Shown here piece by piece: positions 15,330-23,234 of a DNA stretch of 39,528 nt. The position numbers and the translations under genes were made by a program. The notes under the pieces are model-generated. The model ran no database searches, was not told the origin of the DNA, and saw only the letters and a list, made by a program, of their open reading frames with translations. Source of the stretch: CAYZXU01 sp964482535. GTDB lineage: Bacteria; Desulfobacterota; Desulfobacteria; Desulfobacterales; BuS5. The stretch spans positions 1 to 39,528 of the forward strand of contig CAYZXU010000008.1 of assembly GCA_964482535.1 (NCBI GenBank), read 5' to 3'. The first letter of the stretch is position 1; every line of letters begins with the position of its first letter.

Positions 15330-16478
15330 ATGGGTTTGTTTGTGTATCAGAAGACCGGGCGATATTTCGCCCAAATCCCAGGGGAGTTTGAAACCCTTGC
15401 TGAAAAAGAACTTGAGTCGCTTGGAGCGGTGCAGCTAAAACACGGATATCGTGGAATCCATTTTTCAGCGGATCAGGCGACTCTTTATGCTATCAATTAT
15501 AATGCCCGTTTTATCACAAGGGTTCTGGCGCCTTTGCTGACATTTACCTGTAGGGATCGCGAAGATCTTTACCGTGCTGGAAAATCAATCGACTGGACTG
15601 CATTTTTTTCGGTCAAAAACACGTTTGGAATTTTCGCTAATGTTTCCGGGAACAGTAATATAAGGCATTCTAAATTTGCAGCCTTATGTTTAAAGGATGC
15701 CGTGGCTGATTTTTTCAGGAGCAAGTGCGGCAGTCGGCCGGATGTGGATGGAAAATCTCCGGATATATGGTTAAATCTTCACATTGAAAGGGAGCGGGCG
15801 ATCATCAATTTTGACACCTCGGGTGGCTCGTTACATCGCCGTGGATACAGGAGCAAAACGGTCGAAGCTCCCATGCAGGAAATACTTGCCGCTGTGATTG
15901 TGGAGCTTTCAGGATGGAATGGTGAACGGCCGCTTTATGACCCGATGTGTGGATCCGGAACACTTCTTTGTGAAGCAATGATGCGTGTCTGTTCGATTCC
16001 GGCCGGTTTTTTGAGAAACCGTTTTGGTTTCAGCTTCTTGCCGGATTTTGATGAGAAGCTTTGGAGAAGAATTAAGGCACAATGGGATAAAAAAATACGG
16101 CGCTTGCCAAAAGGTTTGATTACAGGCAGTGATAAAGACCGATATGCAGTAAAAGCAGCCACTGCCAATTGCCGCTGTTTGCCTGATGGTGCAAATATAA
16201 GCATATTTAAAAAAAACATGCATGAGCTGTCCGGCATTGAAAACAGTGTGATTGTTTGTAATCCGCCATATGGCATTCGCCTGAAAGAGGACACGGGGTT
16301 AGAAGGTTTTTATAAAAACCTGGGCGATTTTTTAAAAAAACGATGTAAGGGATCCCATGTTTATCTTTTTTTTGGAAACAGGGACATGATAAAAAAGATC
16401 GGTCTTAAGCCGACATGGAAAAAACCATTGCGAAACGCGGGTCTGGACGGAAGGCTCGTGAAATATGAAATGTTTTAA
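15330..16478 (+). CDS. THUMP-domain class I RNA methyltransferase (RlmL N-terminal / YpsC type)
   Basis: An S-adenosylmethionine-dependent RNA methyltransferase likely to make N2-methylguanine in 23S rRNA, acting in the cytoplasm. Residues 20-170 cover the ferredoxin-like and THUMP region (FETLAEKELESLG, then VDGKSPDIWLNLHIERERA). The Rossmann methyltransferase domain shows SLHRRGYR, DPMCGSGT (204-211, SAM binding) and NPPYG (311-315, the base-amino-group motif IV). At 382 residues it equals the N-terminal enzyme of RlmL without the fused RlmK domain. No good ribosome site precedes the ATG at 15330, but the N-terminus fits the family. rlmL is the likely functional name, but the exact target guanine is not certain. 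Confidence 0.9.
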   Translation: MGLFVYQKTGRYFAQIPGEFETLAEKELESLGAVQLKHGYRGIHFSADQATLYAINYNARFITRVLAPLLTFTCRDREDLYRAGKSIDWTAFFSVKNTFGIFANVSGNSNIRHSKFAALCLKDAVADFFRSKCGSRPDVDGKSPDIWLNLHIERERAIINFDTSGGSLHRRGYRSKTVEAPMQEILAAVIVELSGWNGERPLYDPMCGSGTLLCEAMMRVCSIPAGFLRNRFGFSFLPDFDEKLWRRIKAQWDKKIRRLPKGLITGSDKDRYAVKAATANCRCLPDGANISIFKKNMHELSGIENSVIVCNPPYGIRLKEDTGLEGFYKNLGDFLKKRCKGSHVYLFFGNRDMIKKIGLKPTWKKPLRNAGLDGRLVKYEMF

Positions 16479-16507
16479 ATGTCAAAAATGAGAAAACAAG
16501 GATTGTA

Positions 16508-16891
16508 GTGTACAAAATATTTCTAATCGGGAGCGGCGGTTTTTTGGGCGCAATATTACGGTATTTAATCAGCGGTTATGTGCAAAAAATGGCGGAACGT
16601 GTTGATTTCCCATATGGAACTTTAGCGGTAAATCTTATCGGCTGCCTTTTAATCGGTTTGTTGTCACGAGTAGATGAAATACGGAGTGTTTTATCAACCG
16701 AGACACGCTTTTTTTTGTTTATCGGAGTTTTGGGTGCATTTACCACATTTTCAACTTTCAGCAATGAAACAGTAGCTCTTTTAAATGATAAAAGATTCCA
16801 CCTTGCTGTTTTAAATATGGGAACTCATATGGTATTTGGTTTGGCTGCTGTATTACTGGGCAGATTCACCGGTTATTATATATGGAGATAA
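16508..16891 (+). CDS. crcB: fluoride ion channel FluC/CrcB
   Basis: Dual-topology inner-membrane channels of this family export fluoride. The 127-residue protein has four predicted membrane segments. Family signatures are GSGGFLGAILRYL (8-20), the pore Asn42 in NLIGCLLIG and the FTTFSTFSNE stretch (78-87) with the fluoride-lining Phe and Ser/Thr residues. It starts with GTG at 16508, with AAGGA ahead. The next gene, DUF190, is a known companion. No fluoride riboswitch is evident: only 29 bases separate it from the upstream methyltransferase gene. Confidence 0.96.
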   Translation: MYKIFLIGSGGFLGAILRYLISGYVQKMAERVDFPYGTLAVNLIGCLLIGLLSRVDEIRSVLSTETRFFLFIGVLGAFTTFSTFSNETVALLNDKRFHLAVLNMGTHMVFGLAAVLLGRFTGYYIWR

Positions 16892-16896
16892 AAGAA

Positions 16897-17238
16897 ATGA
16901 AGGTTTATGAGAATGGTCGGCTTCTTAGAATTTTTATGGGCGAGAATAATCAATATGAAGGTAAGCCTTTATATGAGTGGATTGTTCTTAAGGCAAAGGA
17001 AAAGGGGATGGCAGGAGCAACAGTTTTAAGGGGCATGATGGGTTTTGGCGCTAACAGCCGGATTCATACAACCAAAATATTGCGGCTTTCTGAAGATTTG
17101 CCTGTGATTGTAGAAATAATTGATTCACAAAAAAAAATAAATGAATTTATAAAATTGATTACTCCTGTTATAAATGAAGGTTTGGTAACCTTGGAGAAGG
17201 CAACTATTCAATTTTATAGAAGCTTTAAAAAAATGTGA
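16897..17238 (+). CDS. DUF190 family protein, FluC-associated
   Basis: DUF190 proteins are small PII-like proteins often encoded beside crcB; their role is not settled, but coupling to fluoride export is plausible. The core GENNQYEGKPLYEWIV, GMAGATVLRGMMGFG and HTTKILRLSEDLPVIVEIID are diagnostic. I take the ATG at 16897 because the GGAG at the end of crcB lies nine bases before it and the family usually begins a few residues before the LLRIF strand. An in-frame ATG at 16882 would overlap crcB by ten bases. Length is 113 residues. Confidence 0.9.
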   Translation: MKVYENGRLLRIFMGENNQYEGKPLYEWIVLKAKEKGMAGATVLRGMMGFGANSRIHTTKILRLSEDLPVIVEIIDSQKKINEFIKLITPVINEGLVTLEKATIQFYRSFKKM

Positions 17239-17393
17239 AAAAATCAAGCTTAAGAAATTTCGCAGCTTAATATAAAAAAACACATCTTAAAAACTGCCTG
17301 GATAAAGGGCTTATTGCCGAATGCTGTTATAGATCCTGGTACTTTTCGTTATTCAAATCTTTCCTAAAACTATTTTTTAAATTCAATATAAAA

Positions 17394-17453
17394 TGTCAAA
17401 ACATTGACAATCTGTTTCCTCAATTTGACACCTCTTGATACTATAAATAAAAT
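17394..17453 (+). promoter_or_regulatory. possible sigma-70 promoter with upstream inverted repeat
   Basis: TTGACA (17425-17430), a 17-base spacer and TAAAAT (17448-17453) make a good sigma-70 match. TGTCAA-N4-TTGACA (17394-17409) lies 16 bases upstream and could be a regulator site. Its target would be the mot-fli unit, giving that unit a second start besides the sigma-54 promoter. No experimental signal is visible. Confidence 0.4.
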
Positions 17454-17500
17454 TAGCTGTTCAAGCTGCCAACAAATTCAGCTCAAAGCCCAGCCTTAGT

Positions 17501-17528
17501 GCATGGGCACAATGCTTTGTACCCATGC
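17501..17528. repeat. 28-base palindrome
   Basis: GCATGGGCACAA (17501-17512) and TTGTACCCATGC (17517-17528) form a 12-bp inverted repeat with one mismatch and a four-base loop. It has no T-run. It resembles an extragenic palindromic repeat and lies 31 bases upstream of the sigma-54 promoter, so it could also be a regulator site. Confidence 0.7.
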
Positions 17529-17559
17529 TACTGTCAACTAAAAAACCTCTTTATTAAAA

Positions 17560-17575
17560 TGGCATAATACATGCA
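17560..17575 (+). promoter_or_regulatory. sigma-54 (-24/-12) promoter of the motA-flhB unit
   Basis: TGGCATA-N4-ATGCA places GG and GC ten bases apart, as required for RpoN. It keeps TGGCA and TGCA of the consensus TGGCACG-N4-TTGCA. It lies 58 bases before the motA start. The same element recurs before flhA and flgF. Confidence 0.85.
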
Positions 17576-17633
17576 AAATAATTATGAAAGTTCACTGAAC
17601 TATTAATAATTATTTTTTTAAAGGAGCCGGTTA

Positions 17634-18395
17634 TTGGATATTACGACATTCATAGGATTGCTGGTAGCTGGTGGATTGGTTATCAGTTCAATATTATTGG
17701 GTGGGTCAGGCGCATGGTTTTTAAACTATCCTTCAATGATGATAGTTATTGGGGGGACAATGGGTGCTACGCTGCTGGCATACCCCCTTTCTGAAGTGCT
17801 CAGCGTCTTTAAGGTTGCAAAGAATGTATTTTTTAAAAAATCTCAACAGGTAAGCGATCTCATTAATTTAATGGTGCTTTTTGCTAAAAAAGCAAGGCAG
17901 GAAGGGATTCTGTCTTTTGAATCAAAAATTAAAGAAATTGAAGATCCCTTTTTGTCAAGCGGAATACAGATGGCTATTGATGGGATGGAATCCGGATCAA
18001 TAGAAGATGTTATGACAACGGAAATTTTACAACTTGAGGAAAGGCACAGAACAGGTGCGGAAATATTTTCTACAATGGGTTCCTTTGCCCCTGCAATCGG
18101 GATGTTAGGCACAATAATAGGTCTGGTTCAGATGTTGATGCAAATGGAGGATCCAGGCTCAATAGGAGCTCCAATGGCAGTAGCCCTTCTTACAACTTTT
18201 TACGGCACTCTTTTATCTAATTTACTTTTTTTGCCAATAGCAGGCAAGCTTAAGACTATGAGTAAACAGGAAATTTTATTAAAGCAGATGGTAATTGAAG
18301 GAATAATGTCGATACAGTCAGGCGATAATCATCGTATAGTTGAACAAAAGTTAAAGGCATTTATCTCGCCCAAAGAGAGAGAATCTTTAAAGTGA
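17634..18395 (+). CDS. motA: flagellar stator protein MotA/PomA
   Basis: MotA forms the pentameric ring of the stator that converts ion flow to torque in the inner membrane. The 253 residues carry four membrane segments, with the large cytoplasmic loop between segments 2 and 3. Torque residues are visible in KARQEGILSFE (Arg88, Glu96). The conserved prolines lie in PAIGMLGTIIG (Pro153) and FLPIAGKL (Pro201). The length equals Vibrio PomA, shorter than E. coli MotA. The start is TTG at 17634, seven bases after AAGGAG. The stop overlaps the motB1 start. First gene of the sigma-54 unit. Confidence 0.95.
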   Translation: MDITTFIGLLVAGGLVISSILLGGSGAWFLNYPSMMIVIGGTMGATLLAYPLSEVLSVFKVAKNVFFKKSQQVSDLINLMVLFAKKARQEGILSFESKIKEIEDPFLSSGIQMAIDGMESGSIEDVMTTEILQLEERHRTGAEIFSTMGSFAPAIGMLGTIIGLVQMLMQMEDPGSIGAPMAVALLTTFYGTLLSNLLFLPIAGKLKTMSKQEILLKQMVIEGIMSIQSGDNHRIVEQKLKAFISPKERESLK

Positions 18396-19132
18396 TTAAA
18401 AAGCATAAAAAAAAAATAGGGGAAAAAAATCCGGATGAATCTGCCAAAAGCCTGTGGGCAGTTGTTTATTCAAGTTTTGTCCTGATTCTTCTGTGCTTTT
18501 TTATAATGTTAAGCTCTTTTGCAACCATGGAGGAGGTCAGGGTTCTCAGGTTTGTAAAATCTTTTGTCCATGCCGTCAATATACATACAGGGGGCTTGAA
18601 ATTTGATTCCGGTAAAGAAATACTGCCTGATTCATCTGAGATTATAGAAAAAAACAGTAAAATTTCCATGCTGCTGAAAGAACTGCGGGCATCTGTTAAA
18701 AAGTTTAAACTTGAAAAAGAAATATATATTATAATGACGGAGAAAGGGCTTGTTGCCAGACTGTCTGATACTTTTTTATTTAATATGGGAGTTGCCCAAA
18801 TATCACAAAAGGCAAAACCTTTATTAAACAGACTTAGCGATATTATTTCAAATACAACCTGTGATTTACGTATTGAAGGGCACACTGACAATCAGGCTAT
18901 CAATAATGAAAAGTTCCCTTCAAACTGGGAACTGTCAACTGCCAGGGCTGTAAATGTGTTAAGGTTTTTTATTGAAAAGAATAATATCCCCATTGAAAGA
19001 TTGTCTGCCGAGGGTTTTGGTGAATTCCGACCAATTTTTCCCAACGACACCCCTGTGAACAGGTCTAAAAACCGAAGAATTGAAATTCTTTTTGTTAATG
19101 ATCCTGATAATATGCAGGGTGGGATAAATTAA
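18392..19132 (+). CDS. MotB-like protein lacking the ion-binding Asp (motB1)
   Basis: This 246-residue protein has the MotB layout: a short basic N-terminus, one membrane helix (about 20-46), a linker and a C-terminal OmpA-type peptidoglycan-binding domain (RIEGHTDN, NWELSTARAVNVLRFF, NRRIEI). Aligning its helix WAVVYSSFVLILLCFF to WLTTFNDLITLLMVFF of the next gene puts Ser28 where the essential ion-carrying Asp should be. No other acidic residue lies in the helix. It starts with GTG overlapping the motA stop (GTGA). It may form a mixed dimer with motB2 or be a structural paralogue. It cannot carry ions by itself if the established MotB mechanism applies. Confidence 0.88.
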   Translation: MIKKHKKKIGEKNPDESAKSLWAVVYSSFVLILLCFFIMLSSFATMEEVRVLRFVKSFVHAVNIHTGGLKFDSGKEILPDSSEIIEKNSKISMLLKELRASVKKFKLEKEIYIIMTEKGLVARLSDTFLFNMGVAQISQKAKPLLNRLSDIISNTTCDLRIEGHTDNQAINNEKFPSNWELSTARAVNVLRFFIEKNNIPIERLSAEGFGEFRPIFPNDTPVNRSKNRRIEILFVNDPDNMQGGIN

Positions 19133-19936
19133 ATGAAAAAAAGATTTATCAGGAAAAATGAACCCATGGAAACTACAGCCTGGCTGACTACTTTTAATGA
19201 TTTGATAACTTTGTTAATGGTTTTTTTTGTTTTGATGTTCAGCGTGAGTTCAATAGATATAAAAAAAATAAAAAATTTTCAGAATTCCCTGCAAAGCGGT
19301 CTGGGGGTTCTAAATGAGGGTAAAAAAACATCAGTGAGAGTTGTTGAAACCATTAATAATACTAATATCTTGGATAAAAACACAAATAGCCTGGTCAGAA
19401 AAGCACAAGAGGATGAATTAAAGGCAAAGTATATTAAAATTAATGAAACAGATAAAAAGATAGAAAAAGTATCAAAAGCTGTTGAGGAGTATTTAAGAAA
19501 CCTTAATGCTGAATCAGGCATAGGAGTTGCATTAAATGAAAACGGAGCGTTAATAACTCTTGAAGACAGCCTTCTTTTTAAAGTTGGAGTGGCTGAGATT
19601 GAGCCTGGGGGATTTGGAATTCTAAATAAAGTGATTAAAGGAGTGGACAGGATAGCAAGTCACATCAGGATTGAAGGGCATACTGATAATTTGTCCATAA
19701 AAACGGAAGAATTTCCCTCTAACTGGGAACTTTCAACAGCAAGGGCAGTAAATGTTCTTAAGTATTTCATTTATAAAGGGAATATACCGGCAAAAATTAT
19801 TTCAGCAGTGGGATACGGTGCTTCAAAACCGGTTCGCAATAATCTTACCACTGAAAACAGAGCTCAAAACAGGAGAGTAGAGATTGTCCTGGAAACCGGT
19901 AATATTAATTTAAAGTCTTTAATTAAGGAAAATTAA
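19133..19936 (+). CDS. motB: flagellar stator protein MotB/PomB (motB2, ion-conducting)
   Basis: MotB anchors the stator to peptidoglycan and carries the conducting Asp. In this 267-residue protein the helix reads WLTTFNDLITLLMVFFVLMFS, with Asp23 in the expected position. The sequence around it resembles PomB (sodium type) more than E. coli MotB, by recall. A longer linker follows, then the OmpA domain (RIEGHTDN, NWELSTARAVNVLKYF, NRRVEIVLE). The start directly follows the motB1 stop. The tandem MotB pair with one MotA is unusual. Confidence 0.93.
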   Translation: MKKRFIRKNEPMETTAWLTTFNDLITLLMVFFVLMFSVSSIDIKKIKNFQNSLQSGLGVLNEGKKTSVRVVETINNTNILDKNTNSLVRKAQEDELKAKYIKINETDKKIEKVSKAVEEYLRNLNAESGIGVALNENGALITLEDSLLFKVGVAEIEPGGFGILNKVIKGVDRIASHIRIEGHTDNLSIKTEEFPSNWELSTARAVNVLKYFIYKGNIPAKIISAVGYGASKPVRNNLTTENRAQNRRVEIVLETGNINLKSLIKEN

Positions 19937-19937
19937 T

Positions 19938-20396
19938 ATGTCAAAAAAAACAATTATCATTATAGGGGCCGTTGCCTTAATTTTTCTACTTATTATAGGA
20001 GCAGGTTTTTTCATTATTATGAATAAGATGGCAGCAATTCAAAACCAGAGTATTGAAAAAGTCGCTGACGAAGAAGTAGAGGAAGAATCCTTAATAGGAG
20101 AGGTTTACACTCTTGACACATTTGTAGTGAATCTTGCTGATCAGGGGGGTAAAAGATACCTCAGGGTTAAGATTGACCTTGAAATAAGTGATGAAAAGCT
20201 TAAAGAAGAGCTGGAGCAGCGCATGCCTCAGATAAAGGATAGTATTTTGATGATACTACCTGCTAAAAAATTTGATAATATCAAAGATGAGGAAGGCAAA
20301 ATAGCCCTTCGTAATGAAATAACAGAAAAATTAAACAGCTTTTTAAAGACTGGAACCATAACATATATATACTTTACAGAATTTGTAGTGCAATAA
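19938..20396 (+). CDS. fliL: flagellar basal-body associated protein FliL
   Basis: FliL is a single-pass inner-membrane protein that rings and supports the stator. The 152-residue protein has a hydrophobic segment at about 6-28, an acidic linker (DEEVEEESL) and the periplasmic FliL domain starting YTLDTFVVNLADQGGKRYLRVKIDLE and ending near ITYIYFTEFVVQ. It lies one base after motB2, so it is tied to the stator genes. Confidence 0.93.
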   Translation: MSKKTIIIIGAVALIFLLIIGAGFFIIMNKMAAIQNQSIEKVADEEVEEESLIGEVYTLDTFVVNLADQGGKRYLRVKIDLEISDEKLKEELEQRMPQIKDSILMILPAKKFDNIKDEEGKIALRNEITEKLNSFLKTGTITYIYFTEFVVQ

Positions 20397-20413
20397 AAAG
20401 GTGATTAATTACA

Positions 20414-21412
20414 ATGTCTGAACAAATATTATCACAAGAGGAAATAGATGCCCTGTTAACTGCTGTTGATGACGGTGACGTAAGCGTTGAAGCAGAACAG
20501 GCAGAACAGGCTGCGGCTATAGAAGCATACGATCTGACAACCCAAAGTATAATGCTGCGTGACCAGTTTAGTGGTCTGGAGCAGATGTATGACAAGTTCT
20601 CAGCCATATTGAATGTTTCTTTTTCAGCAAAACTGCAAAAACAGATTGAAGCCGAGTATGTTTCCACTGAAATGGTTAAGTACGTTGATTTCATAAAGGC
20701 TTTTTCCAACCCCACAAGTTTTAATATTTTCAGCATGGAGCCTCTTATAGGTTCAGCAATGCTGGTATTGGAGGCCGATCTTGTATTCTCGCTGATTGAT
20801 TGCCTGTTTGGAGGAGACGGCAAGCCTTTTGCACAGCAAAGAGAGTTTACACTTATTGAGAAAAGAATGATTACAAAAGTTGTCGAAGAGATACTTGGCT
20901 GCTTTGAAAAAGCCTGGGAGATTTTTTTTAATATTAATATTGCTATTAAATCCCAGGAGACAAAACCTGATTTTGTTCACCTCGTTGCTCCAAATAATTT
21001 AGTGATAGTAATGTGTTTTTCAATAAACGGAGAAGAATTTTCAGGTAATTTCCATATCTGCATATCCTACCTGATGATAGAGCCTGTCAAGAATCAACTT
21101 TCGGCATTATATATGGTTGAGAAAGGGATCGAAAACACATGGAGATCCAAGTTGCAGGACCTTTTAAAGGACACCATGCTTAAGGTTGTAGGTGAAATAG
21201 GAAGAAAGCCATATACAGTAAGGGATGTATTAAATTTTAAAGAGGGTGATATAATCAAACTTAATTCCGGGACACACGACCCCACTATTATAAAGGTTGA
21301 AGGCATTCCGAAATATTTGGGGTTTCCAGGGATAGCAAAGGGTAACCGTGCAGTCCAAGTATCAGATTTAATAATTCAAAACAAAAGAGGTGATAATAGT
21401 GGCAACGGTTGA
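20414..21412 (+). CDS. fliM: flagellar motor switch protein FliM
   Basis: FliM forms most of the C-ring and binds phospho-CheY. The N-terminal CheY-binding helix SEQILSQEEIDALL is intact (2-15). The middle CheC-like domain and the C-terminal SpoA domain (VRDVLNFKEGDIIKL, GNRAVQVSDLI) follow. Length of 332 is normal. The presence of the CheY-binding motif indicates chemotactic switching. Overlaps or abuts fliN. Confidence 0.95.
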   Translation: MSEQILSQEEIDALLTAVDDGDVSVEAEQAEQAAAIEAYDLTTQSIMLRDQFSGLEQMYDKFSAILNVSFSAKLQKQIEAEYVSTEMVKYVDFIKAFSNPTSFNIFSMEPLIGSAMLVLEADLVFSLIDCLFGGDGKPFAQQREFTLIEKRMITKVVEEILGCFEKAWEIFFNINIAIKSQETKPDFVHLVAPNNLVIVMCFSINGEEFSGNFHICISYLMIEPVKNQLSALYMVEKGIENTWRSKLQDLLKDTMLKVVGEIGRKPYTVRDVLNFKEGDIIKLNSGTHDPTIIKVEGIPKYLGFPGIAKGNRAVQVSDLIIQNKRGDNSGNG

Positions 21413-21743
21413 GAATAAACATTCGGCTGGAGAAGGGTCTCATAAAATTGATGCTGAGGATAACAAAGCAGATTTAACAATGCCCGAAAACATAGATGTT
21501 ATTCTTGATATTCCCCTGGAAGTTACAGCGGAGCTGGGAAGGACCAAAATGCAGATTAACAATCTGCTTAAGCTGGGACAGGGATCTGTTGTGGAATTAA
21601 CCAAATTTGCCGGAGAACCCATGGAAATATTTGCCAATAGAAAGCTTATAGCGAGAGGGGAAGTTGTTGTTGTAAACGAAAAATATGGTGTGCGGCTAAC
21701 GGAAATTATAACTCCGATGGAACGTATAGAAAGGTTAGGATGA
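21399..21743 (+). CDS. fliN: flagellar motor switch protein FliN
   Basis: FliN is the smaller C-ring component and helps dock export substrates. The SpoA domain is present: DVILDIPLEVTAELGRTKM, LLKLGQGSVVEL, ANRKLIARGEVVVVNEKYGVRLTEII. I chose GTG at 21399 (114 residues), eight bases after an AGAGG ribosome site. An in-frame GTG at 21390 would lie within that site. The start overlaps the fliM 3' end in another frame. Confidence 0.93.
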   Translation: MATVENKHSAGEGSHKIDAEDNKADLTMPENIDVILDIPLEVTAELGRTKMQINNLLKLGQGSVVELTKFAGEPMEIFANRKLIARGEVVVVNEKYGVRLTEIITPMERIERLG

Positions 21744-22123
21744 GCAGCGAATCAGGAATGATACTTACGTCGTTGAAAATGCTTTTTGCTTTAGGCGCTG
21801 TACTGGCAATTTTACTGTTTGTCTATTATTTCGCTAAAAAAATCATGAATACCGGCAAGCTTCATTACAAAGATAAACTTATAAGAGTCCTGGCGTGTAA
21901 TTATATAGGAGTAAAAAAAAATATCTCCATTGTTGAAGTGGCTGGAAGCATACTGGTTCTTGGGATTACAAATGACAACATCAGACTTTTAACGAAAATA
22001 GAAGACAAAGAAATGATCGAAAAATTATTTGCAGGGGATGCATCTGATAAGCCTGCATCAGGCATCTTTAATAAAATTTTATTGCGGGTCAAAGAAGAAA
22101 AAAAATATAAAAGTGACAGCTAA
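21740..22123 (+). CDS. fliO: flagellar export apparatus protein FliO
   Basis: FliO is an accessory inner-membrane protein for assembly of the FliP ring. This 127-residue protein has one membrane helix (about 10-32) and a small cytoplasmic domain beginning DKLIRVLACNYIGVKKNISIVEV, the family pattern. It overlaps fliN by four bases (ATGA), and its TAA shares a base with the fliP ATG. Confidence 0.88.
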   Translation: MSSESGMILTSLKMLFALGAVLAILLFVYYFAKKIMNTGKLHYKDKLIRVLACNYIGVKKNISIVEVAGSILVLGITNDNIRLLTKIEDKEMIEKLFAGDASDKPASGIFNKILLRVKEEKKYKSDS

Positions 22124-22911
22124 TGCATGAGCGTTTAAAATATTTTACCGCATCATTTCTTATAATTATAACCATATCGTTGGTGCTGAAACCTGTTGTG
22201 TGTTCAGGCGCAACACAGACAGTTGCTGCCACTCCTTTTATAACCATCGGTTTTAATAACAATAATAGCAATGATGATTCAGAAAAATTATCCGTGGCAA
22301 TGCAGTTGTTTCTACTGCTGACAGTCTTATCCATAGCCCCGGCGATCCTTATAATGTTAACCTCATTTACAAGAATTGTCATTGTTCTGTCTCTTCTCCG
22401 CCAGGCCTTAGGCACACATCAGATGCCTCCCAATCAGATAGTAATCGGCTTATCTTTGTTTATAACATTTTTTATAATGTCGCCTGTATGGGAAAATGTA
22501 AACCAGCAAGCTTTAAAGCCGTATCTGGAAAAAAAAATAACACAGGAACAGGCAATTGAAAATGCTTTTAAACCTGTCAGAAAATTTATGTTCAGGCAGA
22601 CCAGGGAAAAAGATCTCGCTCTACTGGTTAATATGGCCAAGCTTAAACGACCTGCAAATATAGAAGATATCCCCACAAGAGTACTTATACCGTCATTTAT
22701 AATAAGTGAATTAAAGACTGCTTTTCAAATCGGTTTTTTACTTTACGTCCCGTTCCTGATTGTTGACATGGTGGTTGCAAGCATCCTGCTTTCCATGGGC
22801 ATGATGATGCTTCCTCCGGTTATGATATCTTTGCCATTTAAGTTAATGCTCTTTGTCATGGCCGATGGATGGCATCTGATAGTGGGCTCTCTCGTTAAAA
22901 GTTTTGCCTGA
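22123..22911 (+). CDS. fliP: flagellar export gate protein FliP
   Basis: FliP forms the core of the type III export gate with FliQ and FliR. A cleavable signal-like N-terminus (about 1-27) precedes four membrane segments. Conserved stretches are LTSFTRIVIVLSLLRQALGTHQMPPNQI, REKDLALLVNMAK and the C-terminal GMMMLPPVMISLPFKLMLFVMADGW. Length is 262, typical. Confidence 0.96.
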   Translation: MHERLKYFTASFLIIITISLVLKPVVCSGATQTVAATPFITIGFNNNNSNDDSEKLSVAMQLFLLLTVLSIAPAILIMLTSFTRIVIVLSLLRQALGTHQMPPNQIVIGLSLFITFFIMSPVWENVNQQALKPYLEKKITQEQAIENAFKPVRKFMFRQTREKDLALLVNMAKLKRPANIEDIPTRVLIPSFIISELKTAFQIGFLLYVPFLIVDMVVASILLSMGMMMLPPVMISLPFKLMLFVMADGWHLIVGSLVKSFA

Positions 22912-22945
22912 TTTTAAAATATTTTTTTAAACTTTAGAGGTTAAT

Positions 22946-23215
22946 ATGACTATCGACTTTATTAACGGGTTTTTTTTTGAAGCTTTAAAACTAACATTTA
23001 TGCTGGCAGGTCCCATATTGATTTTCGGCCTTATTGCAGGTGTTATTGTGAGTATGTTCCAGGCTGCAACATCAATAAATGAAATGACCCTTGTATTTAT
23101 ACCTAAAATGATTGCCGTTTGTCTTGCTCTGTTAATCTTTTTTCCATGGATGCTTCAACTTATGATCAGCTTTACAGAAAATTTAATTATTAACATACCT
23201 TCTTATGTACGCTGA
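22946..23215 (+). CDS. fliQ: flagellar export gate protein FliQ
   Basis: FliQ is a small two-helix membrane subunit of the export gate. The 89 residues show the helices flanking GVIVSMFQAATSINEMTLVFIPKM, the family hallmark. TTAGAGGTTAAT ahead of the ATG supplies a ribosome site. It lies between fliP and fliR in the usual order. Confidence 0.95.
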   Translation: MTIDFINGFFFEALKLTFMLAGPILIFGLIAGVIVSMFQAATSINEMTLVFIPKMIAVCLALLIFFPWMLQLMISFTENLIINIPSYVR

Positions 23216-23234
23216 TTACATTAAGGCTTAAACA

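Larger units (their letters stand above)
17239..17633 (+). other. 395-base intergenic region before the flagellar locus
   Basis: No credible ORF is seen. The region holds an inverted repeat TGTCAA-N4-TTGACA (17394-17409), a possible sigma-70 promoter, a 28-base palindrome (17501-17528) and a sigma-54 promoter, each listed separately. A weak TTAAG/CTTAA hairpin just after the DUF190 stop has no clean T-run and is not called a terminator. Confidence 0.6.

Noticed and set aside
16479..16507. Possible fluoride riboswitch upstream of crcB
   Set aside because: Only 29 bases separate the methyltransferase stop from the GTG start, too short for the crcB motif, and its conserved pattern is not seen.
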